Source: Epichloe hybrida
Lineage: Eukaryota > Ascomycota > Sordariomycetes > Hypocreales > Clavicipitaceae
Length of the DNA stretch: 64,000 bases
NCBI GenBank assembly: GCA_019022495.1
Contig: JAFEKR010000002.1
Coordinates: 434,001-498,000, forward strand
Reading direction: 5' to 3'
The first letter of the stretch is position 1, and every line of letters begins with the position of its first letter. Both the position numbers and the translations under genes were made by a program. Under the pieces are notes generated by a model. It ran no database searches. It saw only the letters and a list, made by a program, of their open reading frames with translations, and was not told the origin of the DNA. Below, piece after piece: positions 35,893 through 46,762 of the stretch.

Positions 35893-36470
35893 GATTAAGT
35901 CAACTCAGTCTGGTCGTTTGAATTGGAGACGACATCGCCACCAAGAAGAGTCCAAGGGTCGAGGATGGATTCCGCGAGCTGCCAATGCAAGAGGTCAATC
36001 CAGGGCTCGGAACGGCAACGGCAGCAACAAATCAACGTCACTCCATCCATCTCCACCCATCTCCACCCCTCTCCACTTGCTGGGCTGCTGCGCCACCGCG
36101 TAACCTCGCCGCGCCGCCAGGAAGCAATCGATGGGTCTTCTTCTTTTCTCCAGAAACGTGCGACACGGTGTTGGATTGGATTGACGCAGTCAGCCTTGCG
36201 AACATGATGTTGACAATAATGATGCGCGATTCTCACATACATGGGCTTCATGACAGGAAGCGGCACTGCTGTTCTCTACTGGCGTGAGCGCTATTACAAA
36301 TGCACACCTAAATCAGCCGGTTATTAGTGGCTCAATTGAATTCTTTTTATTCTTATACCTTCCCTTGAGCCGTCACTAAACGCGTGGTATCCATGTCGTT
36401 CCCCCATCGCCCCTACGTCTAGACGAGTCTTCTTCCATCGCACCCATTCATCTTCCTTGCCCAGTGACAT
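35893..36470. other. Intergenic region, upstream of the anoctamin gene
   Basis: No gene recognised. A CCATCTCCACC microrepeat is at about 36044-36078. The right end is the 3' region of the fusion gene and contains CCATTCATCTTCCTTGCCCAG, which is repeated behind the next gene. Confidence 0.55.
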
Positions 36471-37019
36471 CTATTTGTCCACTTTGATGAGCTCCCACCC
36501 AGTTCCTCCAGTTCCCCCATTTTTCCCCAGTTCAAATCCTCGACCTTCGCCTGCAGACTTGATCTGCCGAAGCTCGCCATTACATAGGGCTCGATATCGT
36601 CGGAAGCCACGCTTTCGAAGGGCATGACGGATACAATATGGACCAACATTCCAACCAAGGGCTGAGTCGATTTGCTCGAACGTTAGTAGGCGAGCTTCCT
36701 TACTGCTTGTAACAAATTCAACAAGTTGGTCGACTTGGGCTTCTGTGAGCTTCGAAAAACGACCTGACCGACGTTTCGGACCCCCTGTTGTTGATATTGA
36801 ATATCGAACTTGTCTAATGGAAAGACCTAAAATCTCGGAAATCCGTTGGTGCGAATACCCAAGACGATGAAGCAGCCGGGCTTGCTCGCGTTGGATTTCT
36901 GATGAATCTGACCGCCGACCGTATGACTTGTCTTCTGACATTGATGCTGAAGGTCTTGAACTCGATGAATTTGATAAAGGTCTTCGAATCGATGAATTTG
37001 ATGCTGCATGTAGAGGCAT
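36471..37019 (-). CDS. Tc1/mariner-type helix-turn-helix fused to tail of a lectin-like protein
   Basis: Intronless, 182 residues from ATG 37019. Residues 1-45 are Ser/Arg-rich. Residues about 46-155 read like the paired-type DNA-binding region of fungal Tc1/mariner transposases: REQARLLHRLGYSHQRISEIL, IRQVRYSI, LTEAQVDQLVEFV, LGWNVGPYCIRHALRKRGF. The DDE catalytic domain is absent. The last ~33 residues (ELRQIKSAGEGRGFELGKN ... WELIKVDK) match the C-terminus of the neighbouring lectin-like gene (ELRRIKSGVTGGFFLGKI ... WEFIKVAE), as does the 3' flank. It therefore looks like a transposase N-terminus joined to the end of a duplicated paralogue. Whether it is expressed is unknown. It could act in DNA binding, or be an accidental open frame after insertion. 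Confidence 0.7.
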   Translation of the reverse strand: MPLHAASNSSIRRPLSNSSSSRPSASMSEDKSYGRRSDSSEIQREQARLLHRLGYSHQRISEILGLSIRQVRYSISTTGGPKRRSGRFSKLTEAQVDQLVEFVTSSKEARLLTFEQIDSALGWNVGPYCIRHALRKRGFRRYRALCNGELRQIKSAGEGRGFELGKNGGTGGTGWELIKVDK

Positions 37020-37240
37020 TGAATTGATGACTTCTGCAGCTGGCGATGATAGCAGCAATAGAAGCCTCTAGAATCTACATAGCTAGCTAAGTGGGCCGGG
37101 TACGAGAAGACCCCCTGCAGGTTGCATGAAGTCTTTCAAAAACTCCATGGCACATTAATTGGTTCTTAAATAATAAGAGTATTACTGGCAGAGTTGTCTA
37201 TGGTGCTTTTGTACCATTCATCTTCCTTGCCCAGTGACAT

Positions 37241-37786
37241 CTACTCTGCCACTTTGATGAACTCCCATTCGATTCCCCCGATTTTCCCCAGGAAAAATCC
37301 TCCAGTTACTCCAGACTTAATCCGCCGAAGCTCGTCATGATATGGCGCGTAGAGTATATGACTTCCATCTGAGGACCGACTGGCATGAAGTCGTTCAAAA
37401 GCTCCATGTTCGATTGCTTCGTTAGAACTTTCACCTGTAGGGTTCCTCTTATTGCTTTCGTATCCAAGATATCTGCCCGTCACTCGGTTTCGAAAGCCCA
37501 ACCATCCATTTTTCAGGCTACAGTCCCAGTGCCAGTGCCACTGACTGCCGAAAGTACCCGTGCCGTCACAGGCTTGAAGTTCGAGCTTCCCGTTGACTAC
37601 AGCCAAAGCTTTCCCAGTGCTGCGCTCAACAACGATGAACCTTTCCCCATCTCGTGGATCAGCGCCGTTGATCAAATTTGGGCCTCGGGTTACCATGGTG
37701 GTGACATTCGTGCTCGGCATTCGCATGGGGTCGCCCGTCACTGACGATGCGCCGTCGGTGACACCTTGGTCAGAGTGCTTCTCCAT
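37241..37786 (-). CDS. Small beta-trefoil (ricin B/fascin-like) protein
   Basis: 181 residues from ATG 37786, no intron. The core reads RFIVVERSTGKALAVVNGKL, then WHWDCSLKNGWLGFRNRVTGRYLGYESN, HASRSSDGSHILYAP and a Trp-containing end WEFIKVAE. Alternating short strands with GW-GF and GRYLG turns are typical of small ascomycete proteins with a beta-trefoil fold, related to fascin or ricin-B lectins. No signal peptide is visible, so cytoplasmic. Function is unknown. It belongs to a tandem set with 36471-37019 and 38371-38953, all on the minus strand. Fold assignment is by resemblance only. Confidence 0.7.
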   Translation of the reverse strand: MEKHSDQGVTDGASSVTGDPMRMPSTNVTTMVTRGPNLINGADPRDGERFIVVERSTGKALAVVNGKLELQACDGTGTFGSQWHWHWDCSLKNGWLGFRNRVTGRYLGYESNKRNPTGESSNEAIEHGAFERLHASRSSDGSHILYAPYHDELRRIKSGVTGGFFLGKIGGIEWEFIKVAE

Positions 37787-38370
37787 GTTCACTCTTTATA
37801 TGTGTCAGCTATTGTCTTGGGGCCTATCGGTTCTTGCACAGATTTGCAAGCCTCGCCCTCAAGAAACTGGTGATTGGTGCCGCGCTGACCACGGAAATAC
37901 TCACGTCATTATAAGAACCTTTCTTGTCTTCTGAGAACAAATTCTCGAGAATGGCTGAAAGGGAAAAAAGAATCGCGGGATTTGCCTCGTGGAACACTGA
38001 CGAGCTAGAGATGGACCGAAACGAGTTTGAAAACGCGAGAGAAACGCAAATGTAAGGGAGGGTAAGTTTTTTCCTGCGAAGTGAGGCTGCGATTTACCTA
38101 TGAATCACAGAGGCCGAATGGATCACCCGCCAGGTGCAACGGTCCGTCAACGGTCCGTCAACGGTGTCAACAGTCTGTCAATAAGTCATGGTCAAACAGT
38201 CACTTTCTTTATCGCCTGATCTTTCCATATCAGAGAAACGCATGTTCGTCGTCCACTGCGCCGGTACCAGAGATATCCTCCTCACAAAAAGCACTTTTCT
38301 GTCTCAAGGTCTCGATGTAAAAACCCTCTTTCCTTCCTTTTGAAACGCAGATTGGCCTCATGATCTAGGT
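37787..38370. other. Intergenic region
   Basis: No gene recognised. Contains three short direct repeats of CAACGGTCCGT near 38138-38165. Confidence 0.5.
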
Positions 38371-38953
38371 TTACCACACCTCTTCGAAGAACCATTCGGA
38401 TCCTCCATCCTGTCTGATGACCAACTTCTTATTTCCGCCCTCCACGGCCACCTCCAGGAGCTTCTGACCTTGGATGACAAGTAATTTGTAATATCCAACC
38501 CGGGTCGGGAGAATGTGGATATATTTCAATCTTTGTGGTGTCCGGCCTCGGCGATAAGCTCTGAATTCCTGTTATAACCGAGATACCGTGCCGTCACGGC
38601 GTTCGAAAATCCGAACCAGCCTTCCTTCTTCTCGCAGCGCCAATGACAGCCTTTGTTCCCACTCTCTTCGAACGCCAAGTCTAGTTTTCCCTTTTCCACA
38701 GTCAGACATTTGCCGGTGGCAACTTCGACTATCTCATATGTGCCTCCGCACTGGGGCAAAGCGACGTCGCGCAGTGCTTCCTTCCCGTCAACAACGGTGC
38801 TGTCGGGCGTCATTTCGCCGATGGACGAAATATCGTCAGCCAACTGCTTTACGTCAATCTAACTTCGATCAGTGACTAGTCATGATAATGGATGAGCTCT
38901 TGTGCAGACAAGGGGTTGTGGTGACATGCGTGAACAGAAAAACGTACGGTCAT
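38371..38953 (-). pseudogene. Third lectin-like paralogue with a one-base frameshift
   Basis: Exon 1 is only ATGACC (38953-38948). Intron 38859-38947 starts GTACGT, has a CACTGAT branch site and ends TTAG. Exon 2 is 38858-38371. The product begins MTIDVKQLADDISSIG. It continues GTYEIVEVATGKCLTVEKGKL and CHWRCEKKEGWFGFSNAVTARYLGY, matching the paralogue at 37241. At about 38529 the frame breaks: HHKD is followed by TGA, while the next frame continues KYIHILP, YYKLLVIQGQKLLEV and EWFFEEVW. Restoring one G (TGG, Trp) would join them, for about 164 residues. It is a pseudogene or a sequencing deletion in a GG pair. Confidence 0.68.
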
Positions 38954-40031
38954 TGTGTCTTGTCTTCGGTGGAAGCCTCAAGGCGTCTTAGCTTCTGCAG
39001 GCCACATACGTTTTGAATCTTGGTGAAGGCGAAGAAAGTATTGTCAGGATTCAGGAATTACAAGCAGTCTCGCGAGGCAGGGAAGAAAGACGACCTGGCC
39101 CACATGATCAAGTCGGCACCAGATCTGTGAATCAGGTCGAGTCAGAGAGGCAAACGGGCACGTTCCGCGTTTGCCGCGTTGCCATGTATACACCAAGAGG
39201 CTGGCACTTGGGCGATTGCTGTCGGATTCTCATGATCCTACCTCGAATTCAACCCCAAGGGATTTAGGTGACAGAAGCTTGAAAATTGAGGGAGTTGACG
39301 ATCTCTTCGGTGATGGATGTCTAAAATGCCTCATTTTACGGCCCTGTGGGTGGCTCCAGAGGGTGCAGCGGAAACGAGGCGCCTATAATTGCAGTGTCTG
39401 CAAACACTTACTTGTCATCACAGCAGTCAACTCCATGGAAATGGTTGGTTCTATAACCAAAGCTCAAAAATTAATCGACTTGGGTCGAAATATTCGAGCA
39501 ATAACCACCAAACACGTCTTGGACTGGACTGGTCTGTCTGGGGCCCCATTAGGAGCCCTACCCTAGAACGCTTGCGGTAGCACATCTCACACCTTGACAA
39601 CAAAAGTACCACGTACGACCCGTGTCGGGCGTGTCAGGGTCGTTTTCACACATCTACAGAGTTAGGCTCGCCGCCTAGATTGATTTCATCTCAAAACAGA
39701 TCGTGGCCCTGGCCGTCCCATCCCAAGCGCCTGATGCGACATTCAGTTGGCCCTCATCCCGAAAACGCCGGTGCGCCCATTTCGAGAATCAAACTCCCAA
39801 GACAGTGAGACGCAAATGCCTGATGATTTGATAATTCCCAGGACAGTGAAGAGCAAATGCATGAGCTTGTAGCATGGAAGCCGACCCGACCAGAAAGATT
39901 ATACACAAGTGGCAGTGGCAGTGGCGCGACGCGGCGCGGCGCGGCGCAACCATCTTGACCATCATCAACGGCTCGACAAGGTTCCCAAACCTCATCGTCT
40001 CATCGCCTCATCGCCTCATCGCCTCATCGCT
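38954..40031. other. Intergenic region with short repeats
   Basis: No gene I can support. A GCGCG microrepeat (GGCGCGGCGC) is near 39926-39948. About four copies of CATCGCCTC lie at 39991-40030, directly after the Mif2 stop codon. Confidence 0.55.
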
Positions 40032-41573
40032 TCAGTCTTCCTCTTGCTGAGCAGCAGGAGCGACTTCGCAAGCTTGAGCAAAGAAGATTCTGGCGGGAAC
40101 TTCCTGGTCGTTTGTGATGCTGTAATAATTGCCTGCTCTTCAATCAGTATACCGCCGCCGTCGTCGTCAAGAGCCAGCTGGAAAGAGTCTCTCTCTCACC
40201 TCTGGGCACAAACCAGGTCCCACCGGCAGATATCCGGAACTGGACCTCATTAATGGTCACCAGGACTTTCCCGTAATGAACAAAGAAGACCATGTGCATC
40301 TTGCGCGAGTTCTTGGGTCGCTTCTCGGCCTCGGGAGGTAGATCCACCACGCCCGCGCCCATAAAGGGCATCGTGAGCCGTCGTTCCTCTTGATGCTGAG
40401 GTTCCTGGCCTTGGTGGCGGGGCTCCTCCTCCTCCTCGGCATCTCTGTACGTTGTCTCTTCTCTGGCCCGGACTCTCTCGGAGATTGGTATAGGTCCTCT
40501 TCCAACTCGCCTTCTTCGTCCCCATCTCTCCGGGGGCGTCTCTGACGGCTTTGCTTCGACGCTGTACTTCTTCGTCCCGGACATCGGTTGCACGGGCTGT
40601 GACTTCCTCAGAGGCGGTAATGGTGGCGACGACTTGACCAGCGAGGACGGTGATTTAGCTGGTGATTGTTGTGGTATGCCTCTGGGCGAATCGTTCACAT
40701 CCTGGGGAGGCAGACCATAATCCGCTCTGCTCTCGAATCCCGCCCCAGTGAAATTATCGCTCCTCATCGCATCAAACATGTCCATGGATTCGTTCACGAG
40801 GTCCGACACGGTCGGATCTCTTTGTTCCACCAGCGTTGGATCCACCGGCAAGTCTCCCCCGTCGTCTTGCGATTCTTCTTCGCCCTGCTCCTGCACCCTA
40901 TGCAACGACGACGGCCTTGAAGAAACGTCCCTGACATCTTGCCCGTCCACGCTCTTCGATTTCCCCGCCACTTCAGCAAAGTCCAGTTTCCGAGTGACTG
41001 TCACATCGCGGTCATCAGCCAAACCGCTACGAGATGGCGAAGACAGATGATCGAGATGGGGGTTCTTCTTGGCAGGTGAGTTGAGGTGAGTCTTGATGGG
41101 GGATCGGCTTTTCGGTATCGGGTACGTTATGCTGCGTCGATTCTGGAGTAATGTTTGCGGTCCGGGTCCATCGCCTGTCACGCGGTCAGTTTTACCGGCC
41201 CTGCACTCATCTCATGATCAAACCATTGCGTTGAAGGTCCAGCTGCAAGCTTGTCGGCACTCACTGGATGCGATTTCCATTTCGCCGCTGCCCACATCAT
41301 CCGAGATTTCATCCTGTCCGCTCGCGGGCTTTTCTTCGTGCGGGGAGAAGATGGATTCGAGCGGTTGCATGCCATGCTCGTCTCGTTCACCTCCATCTTG
41401 TAGTACAACACCGGTTTTTCTAAGGGCCAGCGTGTCAGCGCATTTGATTTCCCCGTCACCTCGGCAGCATCGTTGTATTCTTCAACCACCCAAAGTCGCA
41501 CGTACCGACCACGAACTCCAAGTTGGTGAAATGCTTGCGGCTCAGGCCGCGGACGCTTGACGGTCCGGGCCAT
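40032..41573 (-). CDS. mif2: CENP-C/Mif2 inner-kinetochore protein
   Basis: Four exons: 41573-41506, 41419-41266, 41174-40200 and 40133-40032 (introns 86, 91 and 66 bp), 432 residues. The N-terminus MARTVKRPRPEPQAFHQLGVRGR, then KTGVVLQDG and DEHGMQPLESIFSP, is the conserved Mif2 N-terminal region that contacts the Mis12 complex. The middle is low-complexity, Ser/Pro-rich. The C-terminus is the cupin dimerisation domain: VVDLPPEAEKRPKNSRKMHM, VQFRISAGGTWFVPRG, NYYSITND, RIFFAQACE. The CENP-C motif that binds the CENP-A nucleosome should lie around residue 290; I see only GRRRRVGRGP, without the aromatic YW/FW that normally follows. The protein is also short for the family. Exon joins restore conserved sequence on both sides, so the model is firm. 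Divergent partner: RNase H2A. Confidence 0.88.
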
Positions 41574-41927
41574 GGCATACAAAGAAAGGTGCAGACTACC
41601 ACGACCACCACTGGTCGATTTTTTTTTTTTTTTGGGGGGGGGGGTTTCTTCGATGCGCAAAATCTGTCGAGGTCGCCTTGTACTCGGTGTCACGCTTGAA
41701 GCTTTCTTGACGCGTGGTGTCAGCTTTTGGGGAAGGTGGAGCATGGATGTCGCCTTTGACTGACCAATGTCAATGCTAGTGTGGGGCATTTGTGTGGGGC
41801 AGCAGCCATACATACAAACGCGTTCTCCCTACGGATTTACGCGTAAAGCACAACCCTCCAGCAAATCCAGATTTCAAACATCACCAACTTGCATGCCCGC
41901 AAACACAAAAAAAAAAAAAAACCAACC
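41574..41927. promoter_or_regulatory. Divergent promoter between Mif2 and RNase H2A
   Basis: This 354-bp gap separates two start codons pointing apart. It contains a striking T-run followed by a G-run (about 41620-41643) and an A-run just before the RNase H2A start (41908-41920). No TATA box stands out. Confidence 0.6.
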
Positions 41928-42928
41928 ATGGACGAAGCCGACGACACTAACCCCCCCAGCTCAACCTTTATCCCCCCGTCCATCCACCACTCGCCCCTCG
42001 TGACCGGCGCCTCATTCACCCACTACTCCCCCGTCCCGCCGGCCCTCCTCGCCCCCGAATCCTCCTCCTCCTCCTCCTCCTCCTCCTCGCCCTCGGCACC
42101 AGCGGCGGCGGCGACGACGAACACCCCCCCGCCCGCCTGCTGCCTCGGCGTCGACGAAGCCGGCCGCGGTCCCGTCCTCGGCCCCATGGTCTACGGCGTC
42201 TTCTACCTCCCCCTCCCGCTCTCCGACCCCCTCCTCCGCCAAACCCACCACTTCGACGACTCCAAGGTGCTCACGCCCGCCGTCCGCGCCTCCCTCATGC
42301 GCAAGCTCTGCACGCCCTCGACCGACCTCCACTCCTCGTGCGGATGGGCCACGGCCTCCCTCTCCGCGCGCGACATTGCCGCCAACATGCTCCGGCCCGA
42401 CACGTACAACCTCAACGCGCAGGCCATGGACGCCACCGTCGATCTGATAAGGGGCGTCCTCGCAAGGGGCGTCAACGTCCACGAGATATACGTCGACACC
42501 ATCGGCCAGCCGGCCGCTTACCAGGCCAGGCTGCAGCGCGTCTTCCCCGCCACCAAGATTACCGTCGCGAAAAAGGCCGACAGCTTGTATCCCTGCGTCA
42601 GCGCGGCGAGTGTCTGCGCAAAAGTCACGAGGGACGCCGCGCTGGAGGAGCTGTACAGGCACAGGCACAGGTACAGGCACGACGATGACGACGATGACGA
42701 CGACGAATTGGAGTGGGGGTCGGGATATCCCTCTGACGCGAGGTGCGTGAACTGGATGAGGAGGAATATGCATCCCGTGTTTGGGTGGGGTCCGGAGTGC
42801 AGATTCAGCTGGGGCACGGCCAAGGATATGCTGGAGGGGAGAGCGGGCGCTGTAAAGGTCGATTGGCCGGCTGCGGAGGAGGAGCATGACACGATGAGGT
42901 TGACGGATTACTTTGGCGGCGGCGGCGG

Positions 42929-42960
<32 letters not shown>

Positions 42961-43010
42961 ATGAGCTGGGGGGCTGGTATGGTTCTGCTGTGGGGTTGGA
43001 GGCGTTCTGA
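41928..43010 (+). CDS. rnh201: Ribonuclease H2 catalytic subunit A
   Basis: Single exon, 360 residues from ATG 41928 (ACCATGG). Catalytic motifs: GVDEAGRGPVLGPMVY (Asp and Glu), DDSKVL, YVDTIG (Asp) and KADSLYPCVSAASVCAKVTRD (Asp). The pair of Asp/Glu plus two Asp completes the type 2 RNase H site. The protein removes ribonucleotides and RNA from RNA-DNA hybrids, in the nucleus with subunits B and C. Extra low-complexity features: a Ser run near residue 50, an Asp/Glu run near 255 inserted before LEWGSGYPSD, and a Gly then Asp run near the C-terminus. GC-rich and clean of lesions. Confidence 0.95.
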
Positions 43011-43243
43011 AAATAAAATAAATAATCATGTAGCACTGAATCATGTTGCAAAAAGTGAATGCAGACCCAGGGTCAGGATGCAGTTAGTCATGCGACATTA
43101 TCTCGTATCCTGCCATATAGAGAGACTAATCTTCCGACTACGTTACGTTGCCCATCAAAAAAGCGCCGCACCATACCGGACGGAACCCACGCTTTATACC
43201 CATACATGCATACATACATACATACATACATACAGCCTGCCCC
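43011..43243. other. Convergent 3' flank
   Basis: Gap between the ends of two convergent genes. It contains about six copies of CATA at 43203-43234. Confidence 0.6.
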
Positions 43244-46102
43244 TCAAATGTTATCGAGGCCCTCATCCGCAGAGCCGGCCTTCTTGCCCCGACTGTCCAG
43301 TCTGTCCATGCCTATGCTCTCGCTCTCGCTCCCGCCCCCGCCCTCGCCCTCACCATACGCCGGAGGGTTTGCAGGCACATTCAGAGCCTGTCTCGCCGTC
43401 TCCGAGTTGGCGATGAACTCCCGCAGCTGCTGTTTGGCGATATTAACGCCCTGGTTGACGGCCGCGTTGCTCATTTGCATCATGGGACCCAGCAGGTTCA
43501 AGGTATACGCGAGATAAGTGCCACCCGCAAGCATCATGAGGAAGACGAACAGGAAGGGGTTTCGCAGGACTATCCGAGGGGTGGATTTCAGCATCGTGTC
43601 AAAAAAATCAATACCATGTCACCAAAAGACGAAGCATTCATTGCAACTTACCCATAAAGATCTCGTTCCATCCCAGCGCAATCAGCAGTCCGTAAAAGTA
43701 CCATGGGATCTGGGCCACGCCGCCAATGGCACTTCTCTTGGCTTCCACGTAGACACCATCCGCCGTCTTTTTGAATCGGACAACAAGATCCTGGCGCTTG
43801 CTTTCGCTGAGCACAGTCATTTCTTCCTCGAGGCTCTTGCCCTCATCTTCGTCGACGCCGCCGATGGGGGCCAGGTCCTCCTCATCCCCGGCTTCCACAC
43901 CAGTCGGTTGTCCTCCGACAAAGCTCACAAGATCCGGGGGCGCGTATGTCGTTGATAGACGGAATCGCGACAGGAGTGGGATGAGGGTGAGGGTGGACTC
44001 TCGTGCCTTGGTGTAGATTCCCTCGATATCATCAGAAGGTCGCCATATCCGCGGAACGCCAGCCTCGTCATATCGGAACTTATCCTCGAAATTCTCCCGC
44101 AGCTTCAGGAGGATGTTGCCCTCCATGACCTCCTCGTCGATCTTTTCCCGCAGACCAACCCAGCTCTTGCGACGCAGGCGCCACATGCCAACCTCGGTTT
44201 CTTCGTCGCTAGCGTCAAAGCTCTTGGCACGGTCCGCGAAACGACTCTCGGCTTCCTTGACGATGCCGGTAAAGACACCCCACACGCGATCCCAGAGGTC
44301 CTTCTCGCCGGGCTTGTCTCCAGTCTCGGGTGCGCCCGTACCGCCGCGTCCTGATCCCAGCTTGTTGAACTCGAGGCCAATAGCCTCGCCGAGCCGGGAC
44401 TTGACCCATCGCTCAACCCTCGTCGCCAGTCGTCGCATTTCCTCCTTGCGCAACTTGCCGCTAACTTCGTCGAGCTCGGCCTCGAACAATGAGTATTGGG
44501 GTTTGAAATTGGTCCACGGGAGATCCTGGATCGCCAAACCCTGAGCTTCCGTCTTGAATATGCCCAGCGTCTTCTGCTTCTCGTTGGCAACAATCTCGGC
44601 GAACTCGTAACCACCACCCGCCTTCTGCCCGGCCTTGACTTTGCTTGTCACAGCATCACTAAATGCTGCCACACCGGCCTTGTGGGCAGCTGCCAGTTGG
44701 CCCATGTACAGCGCCTTGAGTCTCGCGTCGACCTTGGCCTCCAGTTCTTGCCTCTTGCGCGCATACACACCTTGGTGGTAGCGACTGGCTTGGACCTCGA
44801 ATGCACCGAGAAGCTTGGCGCGGGCTGCACTGCCTACGCCGCCGAGGTCTGGCAACACAAGAATCTTGCCCAGTTTTGTTGCCTCGCCCTGCTGCTCCTC
44901 TAGAGGAGCCACAACGAGGTCGAATGCCACCAGGACTTCGCGAGAGATTTCGTCGCACCGGAACTGGGCCAGTAGCTCTTGCTGCGTCGGCAGGTCGAGA
45001 TCCTTGTTGTTGACAATCTGGTCCCAAATGCCCTCGGCATATACCGAGAAGCCATCGGCGGGGATCCTTCGATGATACTCTGGCAGAAACAGGCCGCCCT
45101 CGAGCTGGTCATCACCCCCCTTGTTGCCCCTGTGACCGGCAGTAAATCTCGTGCCGAGCTTCTGCACTTCGCTGACAAACTTTTCCGCCTGAAGGATCTT
45201 GTGCGGCAAGGCTGCGAAGCCAAAGTCGAAATAGTCTTCGATCCGGGAGTCTTCCAGGCCCTGGGGCTTGGAAATAGTCGACCAGATTTTGGTGAGATCC
45301 TGTATCAGGGTTGTGCGGAGGTTGGACAGCGGTGTGGTGCCAAGATGGTCTCGAATAACGAAGAAAAGAAGCGACCGAGGTGTTGACCTGCGTGGGATGT
45401 GAGCGAGTGAAATCCATCCGACGTCCTGTGCCATTCCCGTCCCGCCAAAGGGAAATAGAGACGAGAACCTACTGTTTATCCTTGAGAAAGATCTGCAGGT
45501 TGACCTCGAAGACGGTCTTCAGCAAGCCCATGTTGGCCCCTTGGTACAAGCCCACCTGGTGCTCCCAGATGTTGACAATCAGGACTTCACTCGTCGCCAG
45601 CGCAAATAACGCGCTCTTCCTCTCAAAGTCCTGGTCCTCGCCACGTTCGCGACCGTCGGTGCCTTCAACGTCCATGACGAGAATGTTGTCGGCCATTTTC
45701 GCGCCGGCACTCTCCTCGCGCTTGTTCTTGGACATCCATATACCCTTTGTTGTTTGGCGTCGTTCCGTCTCGGACATGACGGAGAACTCGGTGCCGAACA
45801 GGTTGTTCAGGAGCGTAGACTTCCCGGTGGACTGGGAGCCAAAGACGGAAATGAGGTGATAGTTGAAGCCGGACTCGGCGACATGGGTGTTTTGTAGGTA
45901 GTCATTGAGGTTGCCACTAATATTGCAAGACGCGCGCGTGCGCCCCCATGTTAGCTACGGCCCTCACGGGTTCAACTCTGTGGGCGGATTGACGCCGATC
46001 CGATGCTTACTTGAATTCTTTGTCCTCGTCAATAACTTGCACGCCATGGTCGTAGCTACCGCCGGCAGACTTGTCGCCCACGGCAGAGAAGTGGCCGTTC
46101 AT
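43244..46102 (-). CDS. sey1: SEY1/RHD3 dynamin-like GTPase for ER fusion
   Basis: Exons 46102-46011, 45916-45473, 45387-43652 and 43569-43244 (introns 94, 85 and 82 bp) give 865 residues, normal for the family. Start [17 protein letters not shown]. The G domain has the P-loop [12 protein letters not shown], switch region [22 protein letters not shown] and FFVIRDH. A long helical bundle follows. Near the C-terminus are two adjacent hydrophobic segments, [17 protein letters not shown] and [23 protein letters not shown], joined across the last intron: the hairpin that anchors it in the ER. It drives homotypic fusion of ER tubules. The tail ends in a Gly/Ser/Glu-rich stretch. No lesions. Confidence 0.95.
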
Positions 46103-46762
46103 GATAGCAGCTCAAGGGGGGGAGAGGGGGGGAGGAGAGCGGGCAACGCAAATGCGGAGAGCTCCAGGGGCTACCAACATCAGACGCTTGGCGCAAATAA
46201 TGATAAGGGGAAGCGTGACTAACTTCCGCGGGGAGGGGGGGGAGGTTGGGGAGGCGAGAAACAGAAAAATAAATGCGGCAAAGGCAAAGTGGTACTGGAA
46301 AAAGAAATAAAAACGCCACGAGTCCGGAAGAAGAGACGATGTTCGAATGGGCCGAGGGATGCCAGCGGGCGCGGGTGGGAGGGAAATCAGGAAGTTGTCT
46401 GGTTGAGTTGTGACCAGATAACGCCGAGCCCTTGACACCCTTGTGATCTTGCCATGCCCCACCGTACCAGGGCAGAAAAGTTCCCCACGCGGACCGCTTG
46501 ATTTTTCCGCCTCCGAGGGTCGAGCCGGGTTTGTTGCTGGGAAGCGCTCCCTTGATTGGTCGCGTCAGCCTTCAGGTTTTGATGGGCAGGCCGCGAGTAG
46601 CGTAGCACTAAAATCCGTACCCCGTTACTGATGGCGGGGCATGAGTTTGAGATTCGTGATCGACTTCAAACCTCAACATTGAACCCCAGCCAACTCCAGC
46701 TCATCTGTACAACAAAAACACGCCCAAAACACGCCCTCTGCCTATAGTATCAACCACAAGCC
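46103..46762. promoter_or_regulatory. Bidirectional promoter, SEY1 and dienelactone hydrolase
   Basis: 660-bp gap between divergent start codons. Contains a GGGGGGAG purine stretch near 46118-46135 and 46221-46232. No further coding sequence recognised. Confidence 0.6.

Noticed and set aside
35895..36266. 123-residue minus-strand frame upstream of the anoctamin
   Set aside because: No family resemblance, unusual Trp/Arg/Cys composition; more likely 5' leader and intergenic sequence.
39171..39566. 131-residue plus-strand frame
   Set aside because: No recognisable motif, no good start context, no intron or orthologue signal seen.
42012..42887. 291-residue minus-strand open frame
   Set aside because: Antisense of RNase H2A in GC-rich DNA; Gly/Arg-rich, no domain.
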